Under the pieces are notes generated by a model. The model was not told the origin of the DNA. It did not search any database and saw nothing but the letters and a program-made list of their open reading frames with translations. A stretch of 64,000 nt of DNA from Brugia malayi. Taxonomy: Eukaryota; Nematoda; Chromadorea; Rhabditida; Onchocercidae. This document shows positions 38,674 through 53,327 of the stretch, piece after piece. Each line of letters opens with the position of its first letter. The stretch's first letter is position 1. The stretch covers positions 17,294,721 through 17,358,720 of the forward strand of contig NW_025062479.1 of assembly GCF_000002995.4 (NCBI RefSeq). The letters are read 5' to 3'. The translations under genes and the position numbers were made by a program.

Positions 38674-39597
38674 AATTAAATTGACGAACTATCTGGTGCA
38701 GGTTCCTTTTTATTCACTGCTTCACTGCGTATCTCTTTTTGATGTAATCTCTGAAATTTCGTAGTAAAATTCTAGAAATCCCTTTTGATACACCATTTAT
38801 ATATATTCTCCTTGTCATTTAAAACACAAATTCCCTCTGGAAAAAAAAAACTCGAAAACTTTAATTATATTCCTTGTTTTTTATATCAAATTAGCCCAAC
38901 ACCAATATAATATTATAATCAAATTTGAGATTCAAATTAACTGATTATGTGTAATTTTAAGGAACACATTCCTACTTAGCATCAATAATTCAATTAATGG
39001 ACTGTGTTGTAATATGAACCATATTTTGGAATTTTTCCATCATCGTTTTTCGGTAATCCATTTTTGATTAATTGATGCTGATTAGCAAATATGAAATCAC
39101 TGAACAAGCCTCTTTGATATTGTAAAAATGAACAAATTACATCTGGTTTTTTATTAGGGAATTTTAATAAACCAATATATTTGTAATAATCTAAAGCAAA
39201 TTTTGCATATAAATGTAAATATGTGTGCTGTAAAGTAGATACACTTATCACACGCAGTACAACAGAACATTGCTCAGTGTGAGCACTTCAAAAAGAGTTA
39301 ATTTCGTTAAAAATCATTGCTAATGAAAAACGTATGTTTATTCTTACATCATATATATCACAATGGTATCGCTTGTTTGGTATAAAAAACCATAAATGGA
39401 TTTCCACTGAAACTCATCAGCAACCAACTAAATAATTGAAATTGATAAAGAAAAAAAAATGTTTTTCAGTTTCACTGATACCAATCTCCATAAAATTGAT
39501 CAAATTCACATCTTTTGGTCAAAACAGTTGTTGAACCAACTGTTAAGAACCACTGAGCTGCTGTTGCTGCCACTGCTACATACAAAGAATTAGCCAT
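38674..39597 (-). CDS. unidentified protein with N-terminal hydrophobic segment
   Basis: Likely exons, high to low: 39597-39482, 39427 to about 39351, about 39290 to 39007, 38744-38674. The ATG at 39597 begins MANSLYVAVAATAAQWFLTV, which resembles a signal peptide or membrane anchor. Further segments read FQWKSIYGFLYQTSDTIVIY and LHLYAKFALDYYKYIGLL. The last exon gives a charged tail ending DSSSI. Exons 2 to 4 join in phase. Exon 1, ending GATTG before GTATCA, is in phase 2, whereas exon 2 needs phase 0; one extra G in exon 1 would make it fit. I do not recognise the family and assign no function. A different first-exon donor (GTTGGT inside exon 1) would also keep the frame but would drop the cysteine-containing part. 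Confidence 0.45.
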
Positions 39598-40191
39598 TAT
39601 TCAGATATGTGATTCTTCCATTATTCCTTGCCAGTACAATCACCTCAAAATTTAACCAGTAAATCTGGACATTAGGATGACCAAATTAAAATAACCATGC
39701 TGGATGCTTATAATAATCACCAAAGTACAATCTACACTTTTTTGAATGGAAGATTAGGAAATACCTGTAATACTATTTCTGCAGCGCTATTCTAACAAGC
39801 AGGAAAAGATAGATAACCGATAGTGATAATGGAATTCGATAGTGATACCAAAAGAAAGTAGGAGGAACTGCGCAGATGGTGAATATGTAAGAAAAACCCT
39901 GATAAGCACAGTCAAGCTAGGTGATATCAAACCTTCAAACCAAACAAGCCCCAAATCTGTAAAACAAATGAATCCTATACAGTTCCTGCACACAACCATT
40001 TTCATGTTCAGATCAATCACTCGCTCAAGCAAAGTCTTTCTTCCCAACTTCTCAAGAATACCCACAATTTATACTATTTTATAACAAATTCGTAAAAAAT
40101 TCCAATATGCTATCTTGTCTGTGTAGTTTTTTAACTTGTTGAATGTTCAAATAAAACTTTCTCTGATTTAAAACTTACCTAACATACACAG
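39598..40191. other. intergenic, nothing recognised
   Basis: About 600 bases between the end of UPF3 and the start of the unidentified gene, both on the minus strand. It must hold the UPF3 3' UTR and the promoter of the next gene. No further element is visible. Confidence 0.4.
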
Positions 40192-43100
40192 TTAAGGTTT
40201 ATCCTTAGAAGCTGATGCAACTCTTTCCATAGCATTTAAACTATTCGCAGCTAAAGCTGCAGCTCGACGCCGAGCGGCAGAAGGTTGATATATTGCACGT
40301 TCTGGACGGTCCTAAAGTTAAGTTTGTATCGCAGAAACATTTTCAAAAAATAGTAAAAGTAAGAAAAATTAAAAGCCAGCTATTTGTTAAATTGCTCACC
40401 TTATTACGACGAGGCTTAGTAAAACTAATTTCAGTCTTTTCTTCCTTTTTCCCCTTGTCTGAGTTTCTTTCATCATTCTCGGCAGCTGTAGTTTTGTGCA
40501 CTATTATTCGACTTGTTGCTCTCGAAACTCCACTATCTAGTTTGTCCGGTCTGGAAGTGTCCATTGTATTCAGTTGAAAGCAATTGTGCACAGAAAACTG
40601 GGAAAAAGTTGACATTGCACTAAATGTATCTCGAGCGTACATGCTTGGAATCATTCCGTTATTGCACCTTCATAATAAGATTTAAAAACAAAAGTGCAGA
40701 GTTTTGCAAATTTAAGATGCGCTTTTGCAAGATCATTAACGACTCCTTTTATTTTAAAAAACATGAATTGAGTAGTAGCTGCTATTCAGTGCATCAGTAT
40801 TTCATGCATCGTTTATGACCACTTTTTTTCAATTTTTGAGTGACCTAGCTCACTTATGACTGCTTCCAGGCTGTTTCCTTTCATGATAACCATGGAGCAT
40901 TCAGTGTTAATTTCTACCTAAGTTGAAATGCATCGATCGCGTTGTCAGTTCCATGAAAGAGTTGCAGCAATTTGCTTCTATGATTTACCCTACATTATAA
41001 AACCCTGTGCAAGTACAAGCACTAAACAAAAAAGATTGCAAATTAGAACATCAAAAAGACGTACGATGCTGCCTCAACAGTATCATTCGATGATACAGTC
41101 TTCTTGAAAATAGTCCTCCCCTCGTCTTTTTTTATCCTCTTCTCTCTTTCTAGTTCTTCAACTTTTTCGGCTTTAAAGCATTGATTTTCATCATTCTGCT
41201 TCGTTTTCTTCGAAAAAGGATCACTGCCAGCTGCAAATTTAAATTATGTCCCATATTTTGCACCTATTTACGATGCAAGTGCTGATATTCACACTATAAA
41301 TTAATTACCTGACGCATCACGTCCTTTCTTCGACGACTGAATACATTTGTCACGGTCACTAATATCACACCATTTATTACTTTTTTCTATCGCACCATTA
41401 TAGCTACAATCGCCGGTACGGTATGTTCGAATTTTTGTTCTGTGAAAATTTCCATCTTAATGATCTCCTAACCAATTATAATTCAGATGATATACATATG
41501 AACTCTTTTTAATATTCTCAATCCCAAACTTAAGAGAACATATGAAATAAAACCTGGAGTGTCGTATAGCTACTCTAATAAAACTATCACCATCAGATGC
41601 AAATATCAAGTCCACTCAAACCAAAAAATAATTAAACATATGTCAATGAATGTATTGCAAATTTACACTTTCTGTGTAAGTGTTAATGTGTTAACAACCT
41701 TTCTTTTTCTTTCACTGAACTTTCGTTGCTTCGTTCCAGCCTAGAGTTACGAAATTCAATCACTTTCTTTATGTCTTGCCATTCCTGTTTATCTTTCAAT
41801 TCGTTTTCATTACGACGTTCCATCCGCTCACGCTTCTCCTCTTCACGAGCCCGTCGCTTTTCCTACAAGAAGCTTTTTAAAACTAATCATTCATGCTATA
41901 AAATTAGGATAGATGAATTATTCGAGCTTACGGAATATTATCATGAAAGGGAAAAATAAAAAATTTTTTGATGCTGAAAAATCAAAAATGTAAAAATTAT
42001 TTGACAGATTTCCCAAGATGAAGGTCTTCGGCTACAAACACACTTGTGATCTAATTACAGGCCATGTATTTTCTTCATAGTTGAGAAAATGCCAAATTCT
42101 GTCATCAATTTAATGCCTCTGAATAAGGAAAAAACCATCGTAAGAGATAGAGAGGGACAACCTCAATGCGTCTGATACTTTTCCTGATTATGTACTGCGT
42201 TAGTGGTGTTTCCTGCACAGCATTCTCTGAAACATGCAATACATCGACGAAAATATATCAATATTCTCCACTTCAGTACTTTCTTGCTTATTTGCCAAGA
42301 TTTCATACAATCTATGAAGGTTATTGAGCTGATTCAGATGTATATATAATTACTGAGGCAGTGGTTTTGCTGTATTTAGTAATGCACAAAAATTCATCAT
42401 TTTATCGTCCCCTACTACAAACTCACTTGTAATCTAACTTGTGATATATTTGATTTCTTGAAAATTTGGTTAAATCTTGTCACTTTCAAATATATTTATT
42501 CACTTAAATATTTTCTAAAATGTATCTCATAAAATGATGAATTTTTGTGCATTACTAACTACAGCAAAACCACTGCCTCAGTAATTATATATACATCTGA
42601 ATCAGCTCAATAACCTTCATAGATTGTATGAAATACAGTCAGAATATGCATTTAGGTACCTTACAAAATCTATGGCTTCTAGAGAGTCTCCTTTAAAGTA
42701 CTAGGAACTCTTTCCCATCTCCCAGACATTTTTAACCCGAAAGATACTGCTAGAAACAGGTTGTAACCTAAAATTAACATTTTTAAATTTCAAACTAGAG
42801 ATTTAAGGCTCACGATAATGTGACCCTACCAAAAATTTTTAAACAGATTTAGAAAAAAACTGTATTTGTTATTATTTCCTTCTACTTACCTTAATTATTC
42901 GATGTTTTTTCTACCTCTCTAGTTTTCATTTGCTGTTTACCCTCCTCTAATATGTAAAAATAAAAATAATTCCTAATGCTCTACCTGTTTTTCACTGAAC
43001 TTTAAATTGCAATTAATAAGAAAATCAACAACATGAAATCGAAAACATCACTTTCGAGCATTTTTTCCTTTTCATCGATTTCTTTGATCAGTTGCTCCAT

Positions 43101-44438
43101 TGGTATCGGATCTGGTTTTTGCAGATTTTCTCTTTCGCTCAAGAATTTTTTGTACTCATGATCTAAATTAATTTAGACCAATTATACTATGAAGACACTG
43201 AAACGAATGATGAAAACTGAAAAAAAAAAAAAAAAAACCTGCTTCTATAGTACCACATTTGAAATCACGTTCCTTGGCATCTTCCAATTTATCGTGTGGC
43301 ACCTTTGGGTTTGGCGCAAGTTCGACAATACCAATAGACTCGCCTCCTAATATAGGGTGCAAGTAAGAGCAAAGTTTATGTTGAATACTTGATTTATTTC
43401 ATAAGAGTTCCGCCAACTTTGAAGCATAAATGCTCACTACTTGTTACCAGCAATAATAAAAAACACTTCAATATAAGCAGGATAACTAGAGTGGGTAAAA
43501 TTAACTCCTAAAACCCAGTTACTAATCATCAATTCGAAATTTCAATTTTGAAAATATAAGGAAGAATTTATCACCCTTATCATCAACAAAAACATATCCA
43601 TGAAAACGTTCCTTGAATGCGATAGCATCATCATCCTTCTTGAAAACGAAATAGACTCTCGAAAATGATATTCCTTCGCTGGAAAATCAATCACATGAAA
43701 CGGACAGTTCAGAAGCAATGAAACCAAACAAAAGATATTGTATTTCTCAAAAAAAAAAAAAAAAAAAAAAGCTGAAAAATTAGAAAAAATTACACAAAAC
43801 AAAATTGGACAAAAAAAAAAAATTACAGAACACTAAAACCACTCTTCCATATCTGACGAAACGTTAATACAATTTCATGCTAGACAGAATAAAGCAATTT
43901 ATAAGATTTTATCAGTAACAGCGCTGTTCCAATGAATAAATCCACAGGTGCACATCAAATTATTAAATCGTCACTAGCCATACAAAACCGAGCAAAAAAT
44001 TAAGGGAAAATTACAAACAGCAGAGAATTTACGTAAAGACGAGAGGACCTTGATTTTGCAGCGACAAATTCAGAAAATTCGAATTCCGGAATTGGGCTCA
44101 GTTGAGTTTTTAACTGCTCCCATGTCATAGCTGCCGGCAGTCGACGTAAAACGATCTGAAAATTAACACTCAATAACGAAACGGTACAAAGATGAATCGA
44201 ACAGAAGACTTCAATTAAGAAATTGGCCTAGGTTAACCTAATATTTTTCACCGCAGAAATTGCCTAGCCTTCTTACTTTGCACTTGGGAATTTTTTAAAA
44301 CTCTCGAATTTGTTCAAAAAAATTGTTTCATGGAATTAGAATAAAAAAAATGCTTACCTTGAGCGGCATTTTCCGCCTGGCTTTTTCTTTTCCGGACGAT
44401 ATCGCGTATGACGTCGGCTTCGAAGAGTCATTTTTCAT
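40192..44438 (-). CDS. smg-4: UPF3 / SMG-4 nonsense-mediated decay factor
   Basis: Adaptor linking the exon-junction complex to UPF2/UPF1 in nonsense-mediated mRNA decay. Exons, high to low: 44438-44358, 44155-44049, 43678-43575, 43346-43239, 43162-43052, 42946-42915, 41862-41699, 41439-41309, 41230-41061, 40597-40400, 40311-40192; all phases agree, 441 residues. The N-terminal RNP-type fold (about 28-135: IVLRRLPAAMTWEQL, FSRVYFVFKKDDDAIAF, GYVFVDDKG, IGIVELAPNPK) is the UPF2-binding domain. The DHEYKKFL segment and an EKRRAREEEKRER charged coiled region follow, as in UPF3A/B. Near the C-terminus (about 403-412) is DRPERAIYQP, the exon-junction-complex binding motif. Start chosen at the ATG before KNDSSKPTSY; an in-frame ATG at 44519 adds a hydrophobic stretch unlike the family. 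The intron between 42915 and 41862 contains a large foldback element. Exon 2 uses a weak GTCCTC donor. Confidence 0.93.
42300..42634. mobile_element. foldback / MITE-like inverted-repeat element
   Basis: Two arms of 106 bases, 42300-42405 and 42529-42634, are reverse complements of each other with a single mismatch (in the tract near 42376, T against G). They are separated by a 123-base AT-rich centre. No open frame is present, so it is either a non-autonomous foldback transposon or a local inverted duplication. It lies inside a UPF3 intron, about 280 bases from the nearest exon (42915-42946). Near-identity of the arms implies recent origin or gene conversion. Confidence 0.85.
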
Positions 44439-46536
44439 ACTATAGTAACAACCAACTTCCTTTAAAGATCTCAAATTTCGAAATATTATACAATTCATGA
44501 AGATCGACTGGAAAAACATTCAACAAATCAACCATGAATCAATGACCTCAACCCAACTCAACTCACCTCAAAAAAATCTTCGAAAAATGCAAACACCACA
44601 CCATAGAATAAGTTTTAAAACGGAATAACCCTGCCTCGCTTCAGAAAACTTAGAAACAATTTAAAGAAACTTTGATCTACACGCCCAACGATTGAAGTAA
44701 TGTCAGTGCAGTGATCCCGATCACCGCTGCCCGTTTCACGGTTTATCAATAATGAAATCCAAATTCCACAACTACTGGGATTTGGTAAGCGAAAATCCGT
44801 TTAGAGAAAACAATCATTGCATATTCGCGACCAGATGATTAGGAAGCAGTCACGCACTGCATGAAATAACAACAGTAAAATCTGAATTACTAGAATTGAA
44901 ATTCAGAGAGATAATGAGAACATATTTCGGGAAATATATGTGCAGTAATGGTAAAAACCATTTATGGCTAGAGGACTGAAAGTTATCTCTAGAAAATGTG
45001 AATAGCACTAAGTGTATGAAAGTTTTATCAATTTAATTCTCATAGAACAAATCAAGAAAAATAAGATTTGCACAAACTGTATATGTAAAGCATAGATATA
45101 CAAAAAGTGACCTGGTACAACAAATCGAAGGTTAGTGTTTGAGCAAATCACCTCCAAGGAAATTGGAGGTGATTTGCTCAAACATCTTATTCATATTATA
45201 CTTCACACATCATATACTCCTTTAAAAAATCAACTCCACACCTAAAAATAATTTCAACTCCCTTACATTAGCATTCTACTTTAAATTACTATAAATAACT
45301 GTTAACAAAAGTCACTCCCAACCAAGTAAATCATAACTGGAATCAAGACAAAATTATATTAACAACAAACAAATCTTACGGAAAGACCAATGAATAAGAT
45401 ATGAAGAATTATATGGAGTGTTAATAAATTATGATGTAATGATAAAGCAATGTTCAAATTTAACACTTGGATTTTCTCTCAAAATTTAATTTTTACCAAC
45501 AGCTGATTTCGTTGCAGCAAGCTCTCGTAATAATTCATCTTCAGTGAAACTTTAACCTAGAAATTCGGAACCGTAAGATATCGTTTCAAATTTATGAAGA
45601 TATTCTAACTTTTTCACTAATGAGTTTTCAACTCAAAATAACAAAGATTAATATAACAACAAATCCCATAAATTGTAAAATTTTAATGCCATGAGGCTAT
45701 TAGAAAATAAAGTGAAGCATTAAAACATCTGTAGACAGAATCCAGAAAGAATCTCTGTCACATTGTAACATCAGTCGGTTACGAAAGGAATCAGTATTGA
45801 AAGAGAATCGATCAAGACAAACACAGTTATACTTATTTGGTTATAACTTACTCATACCTATAAAGTTTCATTCAAAGACTGCTGTGAATTAAGCTCGAAG
45901 AGATAATATCCAGCATAATATAAAATGTAGAGAGCATAACATTATGCTTTTCCTAAACATAATTGGCAATTTATAAAGTCCGGTAGGCAGAATTAGTTCT
46001 ATACTGCTCCAGCGACTAATTTAAAATTTCTAAAGTAACAAAAGCAAACAATTTAGTATCTTGAAACGTTAGAGTCTCGAATTACAAAGCAATGATGAAG
46101 TTTCAATCTCATCTCTAATGTGAACAAAGCAAGGTGGAAATCTTTTGGAACAGAAAAAAGTAAATATGAAGAACTTTTAAAATAATTCACATTTTAAGCT
46201 CAGTAATAGATAAGAACTATGAAATATTAATAAAATGTTTTCAATGTAAGTTTCTCTTTTTTCGTTTTTTTTTTTTAAGAATCAAGACGTTCAATTTTGC
46301 AAAGATTGGTAAGTGCTGACTATTTTCACGTTTGTTTAAACAATAATTTTTAAACTCCCATGTAAAATAAATAATGTATGGTAACATATATAAAAAATAC
46401 TGCATTAATGTCTTTATGAAAGAGGCAAGAACAAATAGAATAATTAATAAGGCAATAACCTGGAAATAAGATGTGGGGATTTAAATAAAAAAAATGGCAC
46501 TTCATAGACAACTAAGTATTCAGATTGCGCATTTCA
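44439..46536. other. intergenic between CCT and UPF3
   Basis: About 2.1 kb between two minus-strand genes. Holds the promoter side of UPF3 and the 3' UTR of CCT, plus a perfect hairpin at 45136-45184. An isolated minus-strand frame at about 45491-45550, reading FTEDELLRELAATKSAVGKN before a stop, looks like a coding exon but could not be linked to any other exon. Confidence 0.4.
45136..45184. repeat. perfect 22-base hairpin
   Basis: Arms 45136-45157 and 45163-45184 are exact reverse complements with a 5-base loop (GGAAA). The stem has 22 uninterrupted pairs, about 40 percent GC, richer than the surrounding intergenic DNA. It lies 0.7 kb upstream of the UPF3 start. Confidence 0.9.
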
Positions 46537-48894
<2,358 letters not shown>

Positions 48895-51800
48895 CTAAAT
48901 CCTAGAGTTTTCTACTCGATGCTAAAATATATGTTATTAATATTTCATTTATAGTGGTAATCTTGACTTTTAATAAATCATTTCGTGTATCACGAATCCA
49001 AGTAAGAGACAAAGATTAAAAAGAAATCATATTTGCACATCGACCGAACAACCTCAACTGCAGTCAGGGAACCATCAACGTAGAAAATTTTCATCTAACC
49101 TTTAATTGGGAACCATCAGCGTAGAAAATTTTCATCTAACCTTTAATTGGGAACCATCAGCGTAGAAAATTTTCATCTAACCTTTAATTCAATGGTTCTT
49201 AGTTCACTGGACAAAATCTAACCCACACGGAACATCAATACAGTATGCGAATATTCTCTACAAGACACATCCTTGTTGTTGCACCTTTATTGAAAGGAAG
49301 GAAAATACGAAATTCTGTTTTGATGTTGGGTGAGGTGATGAAGTGGAAACAAATTGAACAAAAAAGTTCGGACTTTTTTGACTGAGATTTGGTCGATGCC
49401 GCGCGAAGCAACTTTTACGCGTTTCCCTTCTAAGCGACTATGTAGTCACTCTAAAATGATGAGAAAGAAATGAAAGTTTCGATACTAAAGGAAATAATGA
49501 GGTAAAAGTTTGTTAGGAAGGAACACGGGAATTGTAAGGTGTTCAACATTTCCAAAATCGCACACAACGCCACCTTCCACATGTGAACAACAAAGCAACT
49601 GCAACGCGAAAGAGAATTGCATAGGATCGAGTGACCGACTTTCCCTCCCATATGACATTCGAATATCCGAATGTGGCACCGTAAGAAGGAAAGGTCACTG
49701 CACTGCACTTCGTATTCCTATGGTCGTGTTGTTTTATAATGGTCGCTTCATTCTCGATCGATCCGTGCACTCAAGGCATGACAGTTCTTTGTTTGTAGTT
49801 GAACCATCATTGCAGAGTTATTTGATGATTTCATAAGAATTGAAATTACTTCTCCGTTTAAAAGAAAAAAAAAGTTCTTCAAGCAATAAACTCTTCGAAA
49901 TTGTTATAAACACTCCCTTCAAATACTTCCAAACAATTTACAATAAGTCCGTTGTACAATGAAGATACGGAGTTTTGGAAATCTAATGGAAGACAATGAG
50001 GTTCAAATCACTTGTCATACTTGATAAAAAGTTCTATACATTGCCACTCACTCCTGAATAAATGGGTTATTTTAAATGGCTTAATTACAAAGCAAAATAT
50101 ACTATCTTCAGCACTGTAGATGAGCGATGATAAAAGAAATATAAGCAGAGAATTCTATCTTTGACAAATTCCTATTATCTCATTTAAAGCAAAATTGAAA
50201 AATCTTTTTCTATATATTTCAAAACTAAAACATTTCTTTATCTACGCTTGATTCAGTGATACCCGACAATTACTAGTTCTGGCATTTCAAACAGTGACTG
50301 TCAAGGAAATCTGTGGATATGAATCTGAGTTTCCTTTTTTTCCATTACACCCCTCCAACACAGTCTATACGTACACCTGCATCATCTGACTTCGGGAACC
50401 TGACTGGTAAAAATACACATATGCGTATGATATGATAAACAAGGAATCAGATAGCAGAATCGTAAAAAATATCAAATTACTAATTTTGAAGTTAATGAAA
50501 CCCTTGTGTTACTCACATATTTTATACGTTGCATGCGTGATCTCTACAAAAACAGGAACTGAATCGAATGTAACATTTAATCTTCCATTAAACTGAACAA
50601 TCTCGATCTACATTCCATCGCTCGTCTCACTGACAAGACAAGTTACATGAAAAAATCCCAACTACGTTTTCTGCTGATACTGATAATTTGCAAACTGTTT
50701 CGAGTTTCGAGGACCTTTGGTCACATAATTTGTCACTTTTTCAAAATGACCTTTTTTAAAGTGAGGATTCTAGAATTAGTTTGCAAAACTTTTTACATAT
50801 ACATATAACACAGCTCTTTAATTCCAAAACAGAAAGTTATCAATCACACGTTTAGTCGCAGTTTGCAAGCAGGCAATGCATAAACTTTCAAACTGTTAAA
50901 CCCGATACTATATATAAAGCGATTAATCGTGAGCAAGGAAGTACTGAAGAGGACAGGACAGAAGCATAAAGCAGACAACAGGAATATTACATTAGCTATC
51001 AGCTTTTACAGTTGAGAACACGGCTAAAATTGAATAGAATGTAAGCAGCAAACAAACAACGGGAAGAAAAGAAGGAAATATCACAAAAATACAGGATTGA
51101 TAAAACTTTTTGACCAAAAATTATACTGTATGAGTCACTTTTCTACACATTGAAATACCAAAACCACAAAAATTTTAATTTCCTAAAATAAATGCAAAAC
51201 ATAATTCAAAAATTCTTTTGAAATGTTTGGAAAAAAAAAAATCAGGCAGTTTTGCTGATCTGACGTATAATCAAAATATCATATTAGCACTTTAACTGTA
51301 ACGATAGAACACCTAAGCTCAGCTGATTAATACAACATATGATAAAAAATAGCACGAAATTGAAAAAAAAATATAAATTAACCGGAAATGAAAGCGTGTG
51401 AACAAATGATGCTTACTCTCATACTGTACACTGTATTATTATATTAAAATATAAAAACTACGGCGAAGCAAAAGCAATAATTTAGCCGGGAGGAACCATT
51501 CTTACATTATCGTAAAGTGAACTCCTAGAAATACATTTACCAAATCCACCAATTCTGCTCAACTTACAATAATTCATTCACTACCAAATTACATTACTTT
51601 GAAGATAATGTGATCTAACTGACACAGTCTTATTAGACTAAGACATCACAAAGACTAAATGAAGCATAATAAAAAAATGAGACGGTTAATGAATAACCAT
51701 AAATTTTTTTTCTGACAAGATCAGTTTTATCTTCATATCTGTTAATAAAAGAAAAAGAATATAAAATTTCGAAAATCAAACATAAATGTTGAACCTATTT

Positions 51801-52326
51801 TTACATGAGTTCCACACATTCTTAAAACAAATTTGAAAAAAATTTCTCAATCTCAAGGAAGTTAAAAATTTTTTTCAGCAGATTCCACACACACACACAC
51901 ACAAAAAAAAAAAAAAAATAGAGACTTTTTTTTTTTTAATTTGAGAAATTGTTCGGAACTAAACGTAATGTTTTCTGATTACATAAAACGAGTTTCAACT
52001 TTTTAACTTCGGCAAAACAGTAGTATAACGCGCTAATAGGTAATGAATTCGTTCATAACAGCTGAAAAAATACTGGATTTTTGTTCTTCGAAAAGATTTC
52101 CGCATCCTTTTATCAAGTAACCAAATCTGTGATGTTGCTATGCTTGAAAAGTACCTATTTAACCATTTTTTTAAACAACCATAGAAATGCTTCAAACTTT
52201 GGGAAGCAATACTATCACTTTGGATACTTGTTTTTGCACACCAGATTTGAATTTTTTTTGGAGTGAAAATCAGTTCCATAAAGAAGCAACTAAAAGTAAT
52301 TAAAGTGAAGAAAAATGGGACAACCA
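48895..52326. other. 3.4 kb intergenic region, no gene seen
   Basis: Lies upstream of CCT and downstream of tankyrase, both on the minus strand. Contains a 3 x 41-base tandem repeat at 49067-49189 and a locally GC-richer patch at about 49380-49780, where four overlapping short frames occur. None resembles a protein or shows splice structure, so the patch may be promoter sequence of CCT. The remainder is AT-rich without visible features. Confidence 0.45.
49067..49189. repeat. 3 x 41-base tandem repeat
   Basis: Three head-to-tail copies of a 41-base unit beginning GGGAACCATC. Copies 2 and 3 are identical; copy 1 differs at one position (A for G). It is located 170-300 bases upstream of the cytidylyltransferase start codon, so it may sit in the promoter. 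Confidence 0.95.
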
Positions 52327-53278
52327 TTAAAAATCAGGCCTCAAATCGTCGTTAACTATTCGATAAACAATCACATATTCTGGATAGGCCTGCAAAAAAT
52401 GTCCCCTTTTCCAAAAAGTGATAACGGATCTCATTTTTACAGTTTATCAAATTCGTCAGAGCACTATATTAAAATGGTTATTTAGATATTGATCAGTTTC
52501 CACTGGTAAGTAATATTTTTGAAAACCATTCAAAAAATTCAATAGTAGCTTTTCAACTTCAAAAAAAAAAAAATTACAATTTTGATCACATTCTCATTCC
52601 CAAATTCCCAAAATTCAAAGTCTATTCTCATAAACCATTCTTTTTAAATGCTCGATATCTAAATTAAGACATCTCCTGAGAATACTAAGTAGTAAAATTT
52701 AACTTACAAATTATAAAAGCATTACTCACTTGCTCTCCTCTATATATGACATATTCCGGATAATTTAAACCACCTGAGCGCGGTTGCCCCATCACTGAAT
52801 GATGACCAGGTGGTGAATGTGCCATTTTGTTACAGGAACTCTATAAAGAGAGATATTTCAAATTATCTGGATGAAGGACATAAAAATACTGTTAAGCAAT
52901 AAGCTAGGACAAAAGAAAATAACTACTAACTAATTCAATGTATACTAGAACAATGTATGCTTATTGTTGAGTGAGTTTATTTCGGTCAAAAATTAACAAA
53001 ATAAAGAACAAACCAACCTGCATAAAACATCTTCCTAACGTCACTCGACAAAGTAATAAATGTCGTACACAGATATAACAAGAACGATCACGGTGAAGAC
53101 TGCATCCACTGCCTGCCATACCAAATACATACTGATTACTTTTGCTCGAATGTTCCGCAAAATAAATACCTATAGAAGTTTTTGTGTAGTATACAAACAT
53201 CAAAAGGACGACCATGGTGAAGACTGCATCCAATGCCTGTTATATCAAAACAAATACAAAACATAATGCATCCGATTA

Positions 53279-53327
<49 letters not shown>

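Noticed and set aside
49451..49836. Four overlapping open frames in a GC-richer patch
   Set aside because: Frames on both strands overlap mutually, show no domain or splice signals, and are better explained by base composition.
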